The notes: a model not told the origin generated them from the letters alone. A stretch of 8,419 nt of DNA from Alphaproteobacteria bacterium (GCA_023269645.1 JAHFPR010000084.1:1-8419); one strand, 5' to 3'; counted from the stretch's first letter, positions 1 to 5,208 are shown. Numbers and translations are program-made.

Positions 1-1
1 C

Positions 2-265
2 AACTTTTTCATCTCTCTCAAAGGCGGGGATTATTCCACACTGAAAGCCGCAAAAGATGCGGGCGCACCAGTGGTCGCCTACGGGCTGTTCATCAATCAG
101 GTGCTAAATTTCCTGATCGTCGCGTTAGCCGTGTTCATGCTGGTGAAACAGGTGAATCGCCTGAAAAAAGCGCAAGAAAAAGCCACTGAATCCGCCCCAC
201 CCACCCCCACGTCCACAGAAGTGTTGCTGGCGGAAATCCGCGATGTGTTGAAAGCAAAGAAGTAG
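2..265 (+). CDS. mscL: Large-conductance mechanosensitive channel MscL, C-terminal part (5' end outside window)
   Basis: MscL is a homopentameric inner-membrane channel that opens under high membrane tension and releases solutes during hypo-osmotic shock. The open frame enters the window at base 2, so only about 87 C-terminal residues are seen. They begin with the periplasmic-loop end (NFFISLKGGDY), continue into the second transmembrane helix (AYGLFINQVLNFLIVALAVF) and its basic border (VKQVNRLKK), pass through a Pro/Thr-rich linker, and end in the cytoplasmic helix (TEVLLAEIRDVLK). This order and the EVLLxEIRDxLK ending match the family closely. The GTG at base 71 is internal and is not the start. 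The stop codon TAG overlaps the left arm of a downstream inverted repeat. Identification is secure; the N-terminal helix and first membrane segment are missing only because of the window edge. Confidence 0.95.
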   Translation, partial: NFFISLKGGDYSTLKAAKDAGAPVVAYGLFINQVLNFLIVALAVFMLVKQVNRLKKAQEKATESAPPTPTSTEVLLAEIRDVLKAKK

Positions 266-299
266 CTGCGCAGCTTTACATTCCTCCCCCGCGCAGCTA
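263..299 (+). terminator. Inverted repeat at the mscL stop codon, possible terminator
   Basis: TAGCTGCGC (263-271) pairs perfectly with GCGCAGCTA (291-299) around a 19-nt loop, and the left arm includes the mscL stop codon. No T-run follows the stem, so intrinsic termination is uncertain. It may instead be a 3'-end stabilising hairpin. Confidence 0.35.
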
Positions 300-314
300 G
301 GATACGCCTCTTGG

Positions 315-381
315 TGTCATCCTGAACGCAGTGAAGGATCTCCCGCCGCATGAGATCCTTCGCCTTCGGCTCAGGATGACA
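315..381. repeat. 67-bp palindromic repeat, intergenic copy before proA
   Basis: The ends TGTCATCCTGA (315-325) and TCAGGATGACA (371-381) are perfect 11-bp inverted repeats. A second inner pair, GAAGGATCTC (333-342) and GAGATCCTTC (352-361), makes almost the whole element one long hairpin. A second 67-bp copy lies inside hpnE at 2848-2914. The right end runs directly into the proA ribosome binding site. The GTCATCCTGA...TCAGGATGAC repeat type is widespread in bacterial intergenic DNA; it encodes nothing, and no transposase is nearby. Confidence 0.85.
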
Positions 382-389
382 GGAAATAT
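381..389 (+). promoter_or_regulatory. proA ribosome binding site at the edge of the palindromic repeat
   Basis: AGGA (381-384) is followed by a 5-nt spacer and the ATG at 390. Its first base is the last base of the 67-bp palindrome, so the hairpin ends immediately before the Shine-Dalgarno sequence. This supports the chosen start and could influence ribosome access. Confidence 0.6.
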
Positions 390-1652
390 ATGAGCGACCT
401 TAAAACACGGATTCACGAAATCGGCGCGCGGGCGAAGGCGGCGGCGGGGCAGCTTGCCGTGGCCTCCACTGCATCCAAGAACGCCGCGCTTGTCGCTATG
501 GCGAAAGCCATCCGTGCGAATGAATCCGCGATACTGGCCGCCAATGCGAAAGATATGGCAGAGGCAAAAGCGGCGGGCATTTCCGGCGCGATGCTGGATA
601 GGCTGGAATTGAATGAAAAGCGCGTGGAAGCGATGGCGAAGGGCGTGGAGGAAATCGCGCTGCTGCCCGATCCGGTGGGGCGTGAGCTTGCCCGCTGGAA
701 GCGCAAGGAAAATGGGCTGGATATTGCGCGCGTGGCGGTTCCGCTGGGGGTTATCGGCATCATTTATGAATCCCGCCCGAACGTCACCGCCGACGCAGGC
801 GCGCTGTGCCTGAAAGCCGGGAATGCGGCGATTTTGCGTGGCGGAAGCGAGAGTTTCCATTCCTCCTCCGCTATTCTGGAGTGCCTGCAAGCCGGGCTAA
901 AATCCGCTGGGCTGCCTGCGCACACCATTCAGTCCATTCCCACGAAAGACCGTGCCGCCGTGGGCGAAATGCTGAAGCTCTCGGAGTATATTGATGTCAT
1001 CATCCCGCGCGGCGGCAAGGGGTTGATAAAGCGTGTCATCGAGGAAAGCCGCATCCCCACGCTGCAGCATCTCGATGGCAACTGCCACACCTATATCCAC
1101 ACGGATGCCGCCCCGGAAAAGGCGGTGAACATCACCCTGAACGCAAAAATGCGCCGCACCGGCGTTTGCGGCGCGACAGAATCACTGGTGCTGGATGAGG
1201 CCGTGGTGGATAAGCTGCTACCCCGCATCGCCGATACGCTCATCGCGGCAGGCTGCGAAATGCGCGGGGACGAACGCGCGCGCAAGGCCGACCCGCGCCT
1301 GAATCAGGCCACGCGCGAGGATTTTATCACCGAATATCTGGATGCGATTCTCTCGGTGAAGGTGGTGAAGAATGTGGAGGAGGCGATCACCTTCATCAAC
1401 GCACACGGCTCCGGACACACCGATGCCATCATCACGGAAAACGCGGCAGCGGCAGAAAAATTCCTGAACGAAATCGGCAGTGCCATCGCCATGCATAACA
1501 CCTCCACCCAGTTCGCAGACGGCGGGGAATTCGGCATGGGCGCGGAAATCGGCATCGCCACGGGCAAACTCCACGCGCGCGGCCCGGTGGGGGTGGAACA
1601 GCTCTGCACCTTCAAATACGTAGTGCGCAGCGTGGGCAGCGTACGGGCGTAG
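390..1652 (+). CDS. proA: Gamma-glutamyl phosphate reductase (glutamate-5-semialdehyde dehydrogenase)
   Basis: ProA performs the second step of proline synthesis from glutamate in the cytoplasm: NADPH-dependent reduction of gamma-glutamyl phosphate to glutamate-5-semialdehyde, which cyclises to pyrroline-5-carboxylate. The 420-residue length is normal for the family. Visible landmarks are VPLGVIGIIYESRPNVT (around 116-132), the cofactor-region segment KAGNAAILRGGSE (around 142-154), the nucleophile Cys260 in RRTGVCGATESLVL, and the C-terminal block EIGIATGKLHARGPVGVEQL. The ATG at 390 has an AGGA five bases upstream and begins at the usual family N-terminus. The partner kinase gene proB is not adjacent in this window. 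The only 5' oddity is the palindromic repeat abutting the ribosome binding site. I see no clear dedicated promoter. Confidence 0.97.
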   Translation: MSDLKTRIHEIGARAKAAAGQLAVASTASKNAALVAMAKAIRANESAILAANAKDMAEAKAAGISGAMLDRLELNEKRVEAMAKGVEEIALLPDPVGRELARWKRKENGLDIARVAVPLGVIGIIYESRPNVTADAGALCLKAGNAAILRGGSESFHSSSAILECLQAGLKSAGLPAHTIQSIPTKDRAAVGEMLKLSEYIDVIIPRGGKGLIKRVIEESRIPTLQHLDGNCHTYIHTDAAPEKAVNITLNAKMRRTGVCGATESLVLDEAVVDKLLPRIADTLIAAGCEMRGDERARKADPRLNQATREDFITEYLDAILSVKVVKNVEEAITFINAHGSGHTDAIITENAAAAEKFLNEIGSAIAMHNTSTQFADGGEFGMGAEIGIATGKLHARGPVGVEQLCTFKYVVRSVGSVRA

Positions 1653-1677
1653 TCACTCAGGGCTGTTCGTTCCCCCT

Positions 1678-1701
1678 GCCTCTCCTGTGTACGGGAGAGG
1701 C
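1678..1701. repeat. GC-rich hairpin repeat downstream of proA
   Basis: GCCTCTCC pairs with GGGAGAGGC (with a T-G wobble at the loop) around GTGTAC. On the plus strand an A-run follows rather than a T-run, so it is not a standard terminator for proA. A related hairpin occurs at 5209-5228, and the sequence on its right is also similar there. Each copy is followed about 30 bp later by a MITE-like element. It is best read as a small intergenic palindromic repeat, though it could protect the proA 3' end. Confidence 0.6.
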
Positions 1702-1729
1702 AAAAAACGGGAAATCCCTGCCCCAATCG

Positions 1730-1884
1730 GGCATTGTCTAATAAAGGTAGATTTTCTCACCTTGTCATGCCGTGCCTGTCACGGCATCCGGCGCAATGCC
1801 AGGGATTGCTGAAAGCAATCCTGCCAGACCCCGTCATAAAGACGGGGTGACAGTGCAGTGTATCTATCTTTATTAGACAGTGCC
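1730..1884 (+). mobile_element. MITE-like element, copy 1 (155 bp)
   Basis: The element is non-coding and bounded by imperfect inverted ends: GGCATTGTCTAATAAAGGTA on the left and a complementary TATCTTTATTAGACAGTGCC on the right. Between them lie three consecutive 8-bp-stem hairpins: ATGCCGTG/CACGGCAT (1767-1787), GGATTGCT/AGCAATCC (1803-1821) and ACCCCGTC/GACGGGGT (1828-1848). An inverted copy at 5259-5402 is identical over the whole hairpin core, differing only by about 10 extra bases inside the left end here and one extra base near 1857. Flanking octamers (1722-1729 and 1885-1892) do not match, so no target duplication remains. With terminal repeats but no transposase, it should be moved in trans. 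The GGCACTGTC-type ends resemble some IS ends, but I cannot assign the family. Confidence 0.75.
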
Positions 1885-1949
1885 CATTAAGCACTGTTGC
1901 AATCCGGCGAATAATCCATTACTTAGTCCTCCTCAAAAAGGAACTCCTC

Positions 1950-2606
1950 ATGAAATTTTTTGTTGATACTGCGGAAGTGAAAGAGATTGAGGAACTGGCC
2001 GCCATCGGGCTGCTGGATGGTGTCACCACCAACCCATCGCTCATTCTGAAATCCGGGCGGGATTTCAAAGAGGTGGTGAAGGAAATTTGCGCATTGCTTC
2101 CAGGCAAGCCGGTAAGCGCGGAAGTCACCGCGATGGATTGCCCCACCATATTGCAACAGGCCGCGAAGCTCTCGAAAATTGCGGATAACGTGGTCATCAA
2201 GCTGCCACTGACGATGGAAGGCCTGAAAGCCTGCAAGAAACTCACCGGCGATGGCATCAAAACCAACGTGACGCTGTGTTTCTCGGTTTCCCAGGCACTG
2301 CTGGCGGCGAAAGCAGGTGCGACCTATATATCCCCGTTCGTCGGGCGGCACGATGATGTAAGCCAGGACGGCATGGCACTGATTGAAGACATCGTGCAGA
2401 TGTACGGCAACTATCCCGATCTGCATACGCAGGTGCTGGTGGCCTCCGTGCGCCACCCGATCCACGTGGTGCAGGCGGCACTCATCGGTGCGAACGTGTG
2501 CACCATCCCCCCGAAAATCATCCACCAGCTCGTGAAAAACCCGCTCACCGATCTGGGGCTGGAAGCGTTTACGAAAGACTGGGCAAAAACGGGGCAGGTG
2601 ATTTAG
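1950..2606 (+). CDS. tal: TalC/FSA-family transaldolase (fructose-6-phosphate aldolase-like)
   Basis: This is a small class I aldolase of the transaldolase type, which moves a dihydroxyacetone unit between sugar phosphates in the non-oxidative pentose phosphate pathway. Its 218 residues match the short TalC/FSA subfamily. Landmarks are MKFFVDTAEVKEIEEL at the start, GVTTNPSLI (24-32), the Schiff-base lysine Lys84 in VVIKLPLT, TNVTLCFS (105-112), and SPFVGRHDD (128-136). Phe130 stands where E. coli FSA has its aldolase-determining Tyr131; Phe is typical of true transaldolases, so I infer transaldolase activity. AAGGA (1938-1942) lies seven bases before the ATG. Upstream, TTGCAA (1897-1902) with a poor -10 is only a weak promoter candidate. 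The gene is convergent with hpnE and 35 bp from its stop. Automated pipelines may label it fsa. Confidence 0.93.
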   Translation: MKFFVDTAEVKEIEELAAIGLLDGVTTNPSLILKSGRDFKEVVKEICALLPGKPVSAEVTAMDCPTILQQAAKLSKIADNVVIKLPLTMEGLKACKKLTGDGIKTNVTLCFSVSQALLAAKAGATYISPFVGRHDDVSQDGMALIEDIVQMYGNYPDLHTQVLVASVRHPIHVVQAALIGANVCTIPPKIIHQLVKNPLTDLGLEAFTKDWAKTGQVI

Positions 2607-2618
2607 GGAGTGCAAGGA

Positions 2619-2655
2619 GCAAGTGCAGATGGCAAGTCAGCTTACTTGCACTTGC
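2619..2655. terminator. Hairpin between convergent tal and hpnE
   Basis: GCAAGTGCA (2619-2627) pairs perfectly with TGCACTTGC (2647-2655). It lies 12 bases after the tal stop and its right arm covers the last codons of hpnE, so it could act as a shared 3' hairpin. There is no T-run on either side. The surrounding sequence repeats short GTGCAAG/GGCAAGT-like words, so a low-complexity origin is also possible. Confidence 0.45.
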
Positions 2656-3988
2656 CACTTACACCGGCCACTGCGCGGAGCGCGGAAACCACCGCGCCCT
2701 CAATCGTTGCTGGCAAGCCGGTATCCGTATAATCCCCGGCGAGGAACAGGTTAGCGCAGGTCGTGCGCGTTCCCGGCCTGCGCGTGAGATTTTCCGGTGT
2801 GCAGGCGAAGGTCGCGCGCTTCTCCTTGATGACGCGGTAGGGGGGAATGTCATCCTGAGCCAAAGGCGAAGGATCTCCCACCGCGTGAGATCCTTCACTT
2901 CGTTCAGGATGACAGACTTGCCGCACCTCTCCCCATATTTTCGCCGCGATTGCTTCGTCCTCCTCCTCCGCGAGCGCATAAGCCGCGCTGGTGGTGGCGG
3001 AAATCAGCCCCTCGCGGAAAAACAGAAAATGCGCCGCGCCGCCGATGATACCTAGCACGTCATGCCCTGAGTTCACGCAGCGAACTCTAGGGGCATCCAT
3101 GCCTGCTTCACGATGGATCGCCCTAGAATCACTACGTGATTCAGGCGATGACACCGCAAAATGCACATTCACAATGGGCGCGTAATCCTGCGGCACTTCC
3201 AGCCCCGGCAGCAGCATAGTCGCCACGTGGGGAGGAGTCGCCAGAATCACTGTATCGCCCGACGCAACCATAATATCGCCCTCGGCGGTACGCAGCGTGG
3301 TGACGCGGCCACCTTCTATCACCATCGCCCGGATGCGGCGGGAAAACTGCAGCTCCCCGCCGCGCGCGCGGATAGCTTCCACCATCGGGGCGATCAGCGC
3401 ATCATTCCAGCTTTGCTTCGGAACAAATGCCGCCATGCCCTCCCTCTCCGCGCGCCACAGCAGCCCCAGCACCCGGCGGAATGAAGCCGCTGAAGCCCGC
3501 GCCGCCGGAGTGTTCAGGATGCTCACCGCGAGCGGCTCCCACAGGCGGATATATCGGTTATCCTCCGCCGGGAAGCAGGAGGCCACCGTCGCATTTCGCC
3601 CGGCAAGCAATAGCTTCACCAGCCCCATGCCCCCACCGCCGCCCGGCACGGAAGCCATGATCTTCCCGAATCCGCCGCTGGGTGGCAACCGCCACCTCTC
3701 GCCGTCGCGGAGGTCGCAGAACGGCAGGCCGTCCTCCAGCTTCCAGAAACGGTCTTCGCCTTCCAGCAGCCGGATGAGCCGCATCGCCTCCCGGTTCGCG
3801 CCCAGCAGCAGGTGGCTGCCGTTATCTATTTCCCGCCCCAGCACCGCATCGTGGAAAGAGCGGCAGCGCCCGCCCGCATTTGGAGAAGTCTCGTATATCC
3901 GCACCGCGCGCCCCTCGCGCGCAAGGAACACGCCTGCCGCCAGCCTCGCCACGCCCGCTCCGATGATGTGCACCGTTCCGGCCTGCAT
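2642..3988 (-). CDS. hpnE: Hydroxysqualene dehydroxylase HpnE, with two in-frame palindromic insertions
   Basis: HpnE is an FAD-dependent amine-oxidase-like enzyme that reduces hydroxysqualene to squalene, the last step of the HpnC/HpnD/HpnE route from farnesyl diphosphate towards hopanoids. The N-terminus carries the dinucleotide-binding segment TVHIIGAGVARLAAG, then YETSPNAGGRCRSF and IDNGSHLLLGAN. The C-terminus has the family signature LFLAGDYTDTGLPATIEGA. I chose the ATG at 3988, which starts just before this fold as in homologues and has GGGA five bases upstream; an ATG at 4006 would add six residues. Two repeat-derived stretches interrupt conserved sequence without breaking the frame, at about residues 279-310 and 359-381. 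The third Gly of GxGxxG is Arg (codon AGG). hpnC and hpnD are not in the window. The fold is recognisable, but activity is in doubt. Confidence 0.88.
   Translation of the reverse strand: MQAGTVHIIGAGVARLAAGVFLAREGRAVRIYETSPNAGGRCRSFHDAVLGREIDNGSHLLLGANREAMRLIRLLEGEDRFWKLEDGLPFCDLRDGERWRLPPSGGFGKIMASVPGGGGGMGLVKLLLAGRNATVASCFPAEDNRYIRLWEPLAVSILNTPAARASAASFRRVLGLLWRAEREGMAAFVPKQSWNDALIAPMVEAIRARGGELQFSRRIRAMVIEGGRVTTLRTAEGDIMVASGDTVILATPPHVATMLLPGLEVPQDYAPIVNVHFAVSSPESRSDSRAIHREAGMDAPRVRCVNSGHDVLGIIGGAAHFLFFREGLISATTSAAYALAEEEDEAIAAKIWGEVRQVCHPERSEGSHAVGDPSPLAQDDIPPYRVIKEKRATFACTPENLTRRPGTRTTCANLFLAGDYTDTGLPATIEGAVVSALRAVAGVSGKCK
2848..2914. repeat. 67-bp palindromic repeat inserted in frame in hpnE
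   Basis: TGTCATCCTGA (2848-2858) and TCAGGATGACA (2904-2914) are perfect inverted ends, with the same inner GAAGGATCTC/GAGATCCTTC stem as the copy at 315-381. On the minus strand it is translated as CHPERSEGS...AQDD between GEVRQV and PPYRVIKEKRA. The latter two stretches look continuous in HpnE proteins I know. The arms match the reverse complement of copy 1, whereas the 9-base loop matches copy 1 in direct orientation. Confidence 0.85.
3059..3152. repeat. 94-bp nested palindromic element inserted in frame in hpnE
   Basis: The outer ends GTCATGCCCTGAGTTCACG and CGTGATTCAGGCGATGAC form an imperfect inverted repeat. Inside are two strong hairpins, GAGTTC/GAACTC (around 3069-3088) and GAATCAC/GTGATTC (around 3126-3142), and an ATCCAT/ATGGAT pair between them. 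It is translated within HpnE as a segment starting SSPESRSDSRAIHR and ending RVRCVNSGHD, between VNVHFAV and LGIIGGAAHFLF. Its sequence differs from the 67-bp repeat, but its GTCAT...ATGAC ends are alike. Confidence 0.75.
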
Positions 3989-4006
3989 TTTTATCCCAGC
4001 ATCCAA

Positions 4007-4043
4007 TTGCTTTTATTCCTGTTTTCGTATAATGTTATTATAC
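4007..4043. promoter_or_regulatory. Overlapping divergent promoters for hpnE and the PAS_5 gene
   Basis: A consensus TATAAT (4028-4033, plus strand) is mirrored by a minus-strand TATAAT (4042-4037). Together they form the perfect inverted repeat GTATAAT-gtt-ATTATAC (4027-4043). The plus promoter has TTGCTT (4007-4012) as a -35 with a short 15-bp spacer. The minus -35 is unclear (TTGCTC at 4061-4056 gives 13 bp). Predicted start sites fall inside the opposing -10 box, so both promoters could not be occupied at once. The symmetry could also serve as an operator. Confidence 0.5.
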
Positions 4044-4073
4044 TGGCGATGGCGTGAGCAACGCCAGTTTTTT
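4042..4073 (+). promoter_or_regulatory. Leader hairpin with U-tract before the PAS_5 gene
   Basis: ACTGGCG (4042-4048) can pair with CGCCAGT (4062-4068), or TGGCGT (4050-4055) can pair with ACGCCA (4061-4066). Six Ts follow (4068-4073), and then the Shine-Dalgarno AAGGGG at 4077-4082. It has the form of an intrinsic terminator, but placed after the predicted promoter and before the gene, so it could attenuate transcription. Confidence 0.45.
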
Positions 4074-4089
4074 ATAAAGGGGAATACGA

Positions 4090-4545
4090 GTGGATTCTGA
4101 GAACCGCACCTTCAGGTCGCCGCGCGAGCGTCGGCTGACCGAGCAATTGCTGCTTTACTGGAACACCAAGCGCGGCGAAAGGAAATACCCCGCGATGCCG
4201 GAAATCAAGCCGGAGGAAATCCCGGAACTGTGGCCAAAATGCTTTCTGGTGGCGGTGAAGGCAACGGAAGGAAAGCCCGAACACAACTATACCTATATCG
4301 GCACTATCGTCAGCGCGATGTTCGGCGGCGATTATGCGAGCGCGTCCGTGCTGCCGCTGGCCGATAATCTCGCACCGCAATATTATATGGTGATGCAGGC
4401 GCAGAAACCGATGGTGCAGGAAACACAATTCACCAACCTGCGTGGACAGGAGGTGAAATACCGCCAGATTCTCCTGCCGCTGGGGTCGGATGGAACCGCC
4501 GTGGATTATGTACTGGGCGGCATCAGCTCCAACCTTACTTCGTAA
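4090..4545 (+). CDS. PAS_5-family sensory domain protein
   Basis: This 151-residue soluble protein is almost entirely one PAS-like domain of the PAS_5 type, a family common in alphaproteobacteria and usually without an attached output domain. The pattern seen is an N-terminal helix with LLLYWNTKRGERKYPAM, the acidic step KPEEIPELWPKCFLVAV, a strand YTYIGTIVSAMFG, and the closing strands VKYRQILLPLGSDGTAVDYV. There is no signal peptide, membrane segment or kinase region. The start is the GTG at 4090, seven bases after AAGGGG (4077-4082). It is transcribed divergently from hpnE, behind a hairpin leader. A broken paralogue follows. Ligand and partner are unknown; a role in sensing or adaptor signalling is only inferred from the fold. 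Confidence 0.8.
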   Translation: MDSENRTFRSPRERRLTEQLLLYWNTKRGERKYPAMPEIKPEEIPELWPKCFLVAVKATEGKPEHNYTYIGTIVSAMFGGDYASASVLPLADNLAPQYYMVMQAQKPMVQETQFTNLRGQEVKYRQILLPLGSDGTAVDYVLGGISSNLTS

Positions 4546-4548
4546 CTG

Positions 4549-4715
4549 CCTCCTCCACCGCTTGCGGGGGAGGAGGATTTCGTTGGCGAATGCAATGAGC
4601 TTACGAAATCCGGAGGGGGTGTATTGGGAGAACAGGATAACAAGAGCACACCCCCTCCGCAAATCCGGCCAGCAAGCTGGCTCGGATTTACTACCTCCCC
4701 CGCAAGCGGGGGAGG
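4549..4715. repeat. Composite three-hairpin repeat between the two PAS_5 genes
   Basis: Three strong hairpins fill this gap: a 13-bp stem with one mismatch (4549-4561 with 4564-4576), a 12-bp perfect stem CGGAGGGGGTGT/ACACCCCCTCCG (4611-4622 with 4648-4659), and a 10-bp perfect stem CCTCCCCCGC/GCGGGGGAGG (4694-4715). The outer two are versions of the same GGGGGAGG palindrome, so the unit looks like two small repeats bracketing a third. It starts three bases after the upstream stop codon. No terminal target duplication was recognised. Confidence 0.7.
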
Positions 4716-4745
4716 ATGGCCATTGGTAAAAAGGAACTATCCTCT

Positions 4746-5176
4746 ATGATTTTTGAAGAAAAGCGGCACATCCCGGAGCAGATGGTCACCTATTGGAACC
4801 GCCTGCGCGGAACCCGGAAATGGCCTGCGGCGCAGAACGTCCGCGCCGTGGACGCACCGGAAATCTGGGACGATCTTTTCATCGTGCGCATCCGGGTGGA
4901 GGAAGGTGCTCCAAAATTCGATTATATCTTCCAGGGCAAGAATATCCTGGCTGCTTCAGCAACGGGATACTCGCGCTGCGGGAAGGGCTGAACGAGAAAT
5001 TCCGGGAAGTATACGAAACAAAAAACTACCTGCAGGACGAACGCATCTACACCAACCGCAACGGTGTGCGCATCAAATACCGCCAGATCATCCTGCCGCT
5101 GGGAGCAGACGATGAAACCGTGGATCACCTCCTCTGCGGTATGCGCCACTCGGCGGAGAGCGGCAGGATGATGTAG
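4746..5176 (+). pseudogene. Second PAS_5-family gene, frameshifted
   Basis: This is a tandem paralogue of the preceding gene, split between two frames. From the ATG at 4746 (AAGGA at 4731-4735) the first frame reads MIFEEKRHIPEQMVTYWNRL through KFDYIFQGKNILAA, then becomes unrelated and stops at 4991. The family sequence resumes one frame over as NGILALREGLNEKF and continues through RIKYRQIILPLGADDETVDHLL to the stop at 5176. The break is close to 4950-4957 and needs the net loss of one base (mod 3). Compared with the intact neighbour, about five residues are also missing here, so a 16-base deletion is as likely as a single-base one. An in-frame ATG at 4716 lies in the upstream hairpin without a usable ribosome site. 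A sequencing error cannot be excluded. Confidence 0.75.
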
Positions 5177-5208
5177 TGGGTTAACACCCCCTTCAAGCCC
5201 AACTTCCC

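Noticed and set aside
315..381. CRISPR repeat or riboswitch
   Set aside because: There is no regular spacer array, and a near copy lies within a coding region, which fits a dispersed palindromic repeat.
297..890. Long minus-strand open frame opposite proA
   Set aside because: It is antisense to a clear proA, has no recognisable domain, and its end is translated palindromic repeat (RRRISCGG...FRMT).
1678..1706. Intrinsic terminator for proA
   Set aside because: The stem is strong, but it is followed by A residues on the plus strand; it is better explained as a repeat also present at 5209-5228.
1891..1902. IS26-like end (GCACTGTTGCAA) next to MITE copy 1
   Set aside because: It is only about 12 bases, with no partner end or transposase; chance similarity is likely.
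1923..2615. 230-codon minus-strand open frame opposite the transaldolase
   Set aside because: It is a shadow of the high-G+C gene on the other strand; the His/Arg/Gln-rich composition matches no family.
3297..4100. 267-codon plus-strand frame opposite hpnE
   Set aside because: It is Ser/Pro/Arg-rich shadow sequence; the minus strand encodes conserved HpnE motifs at both ends.
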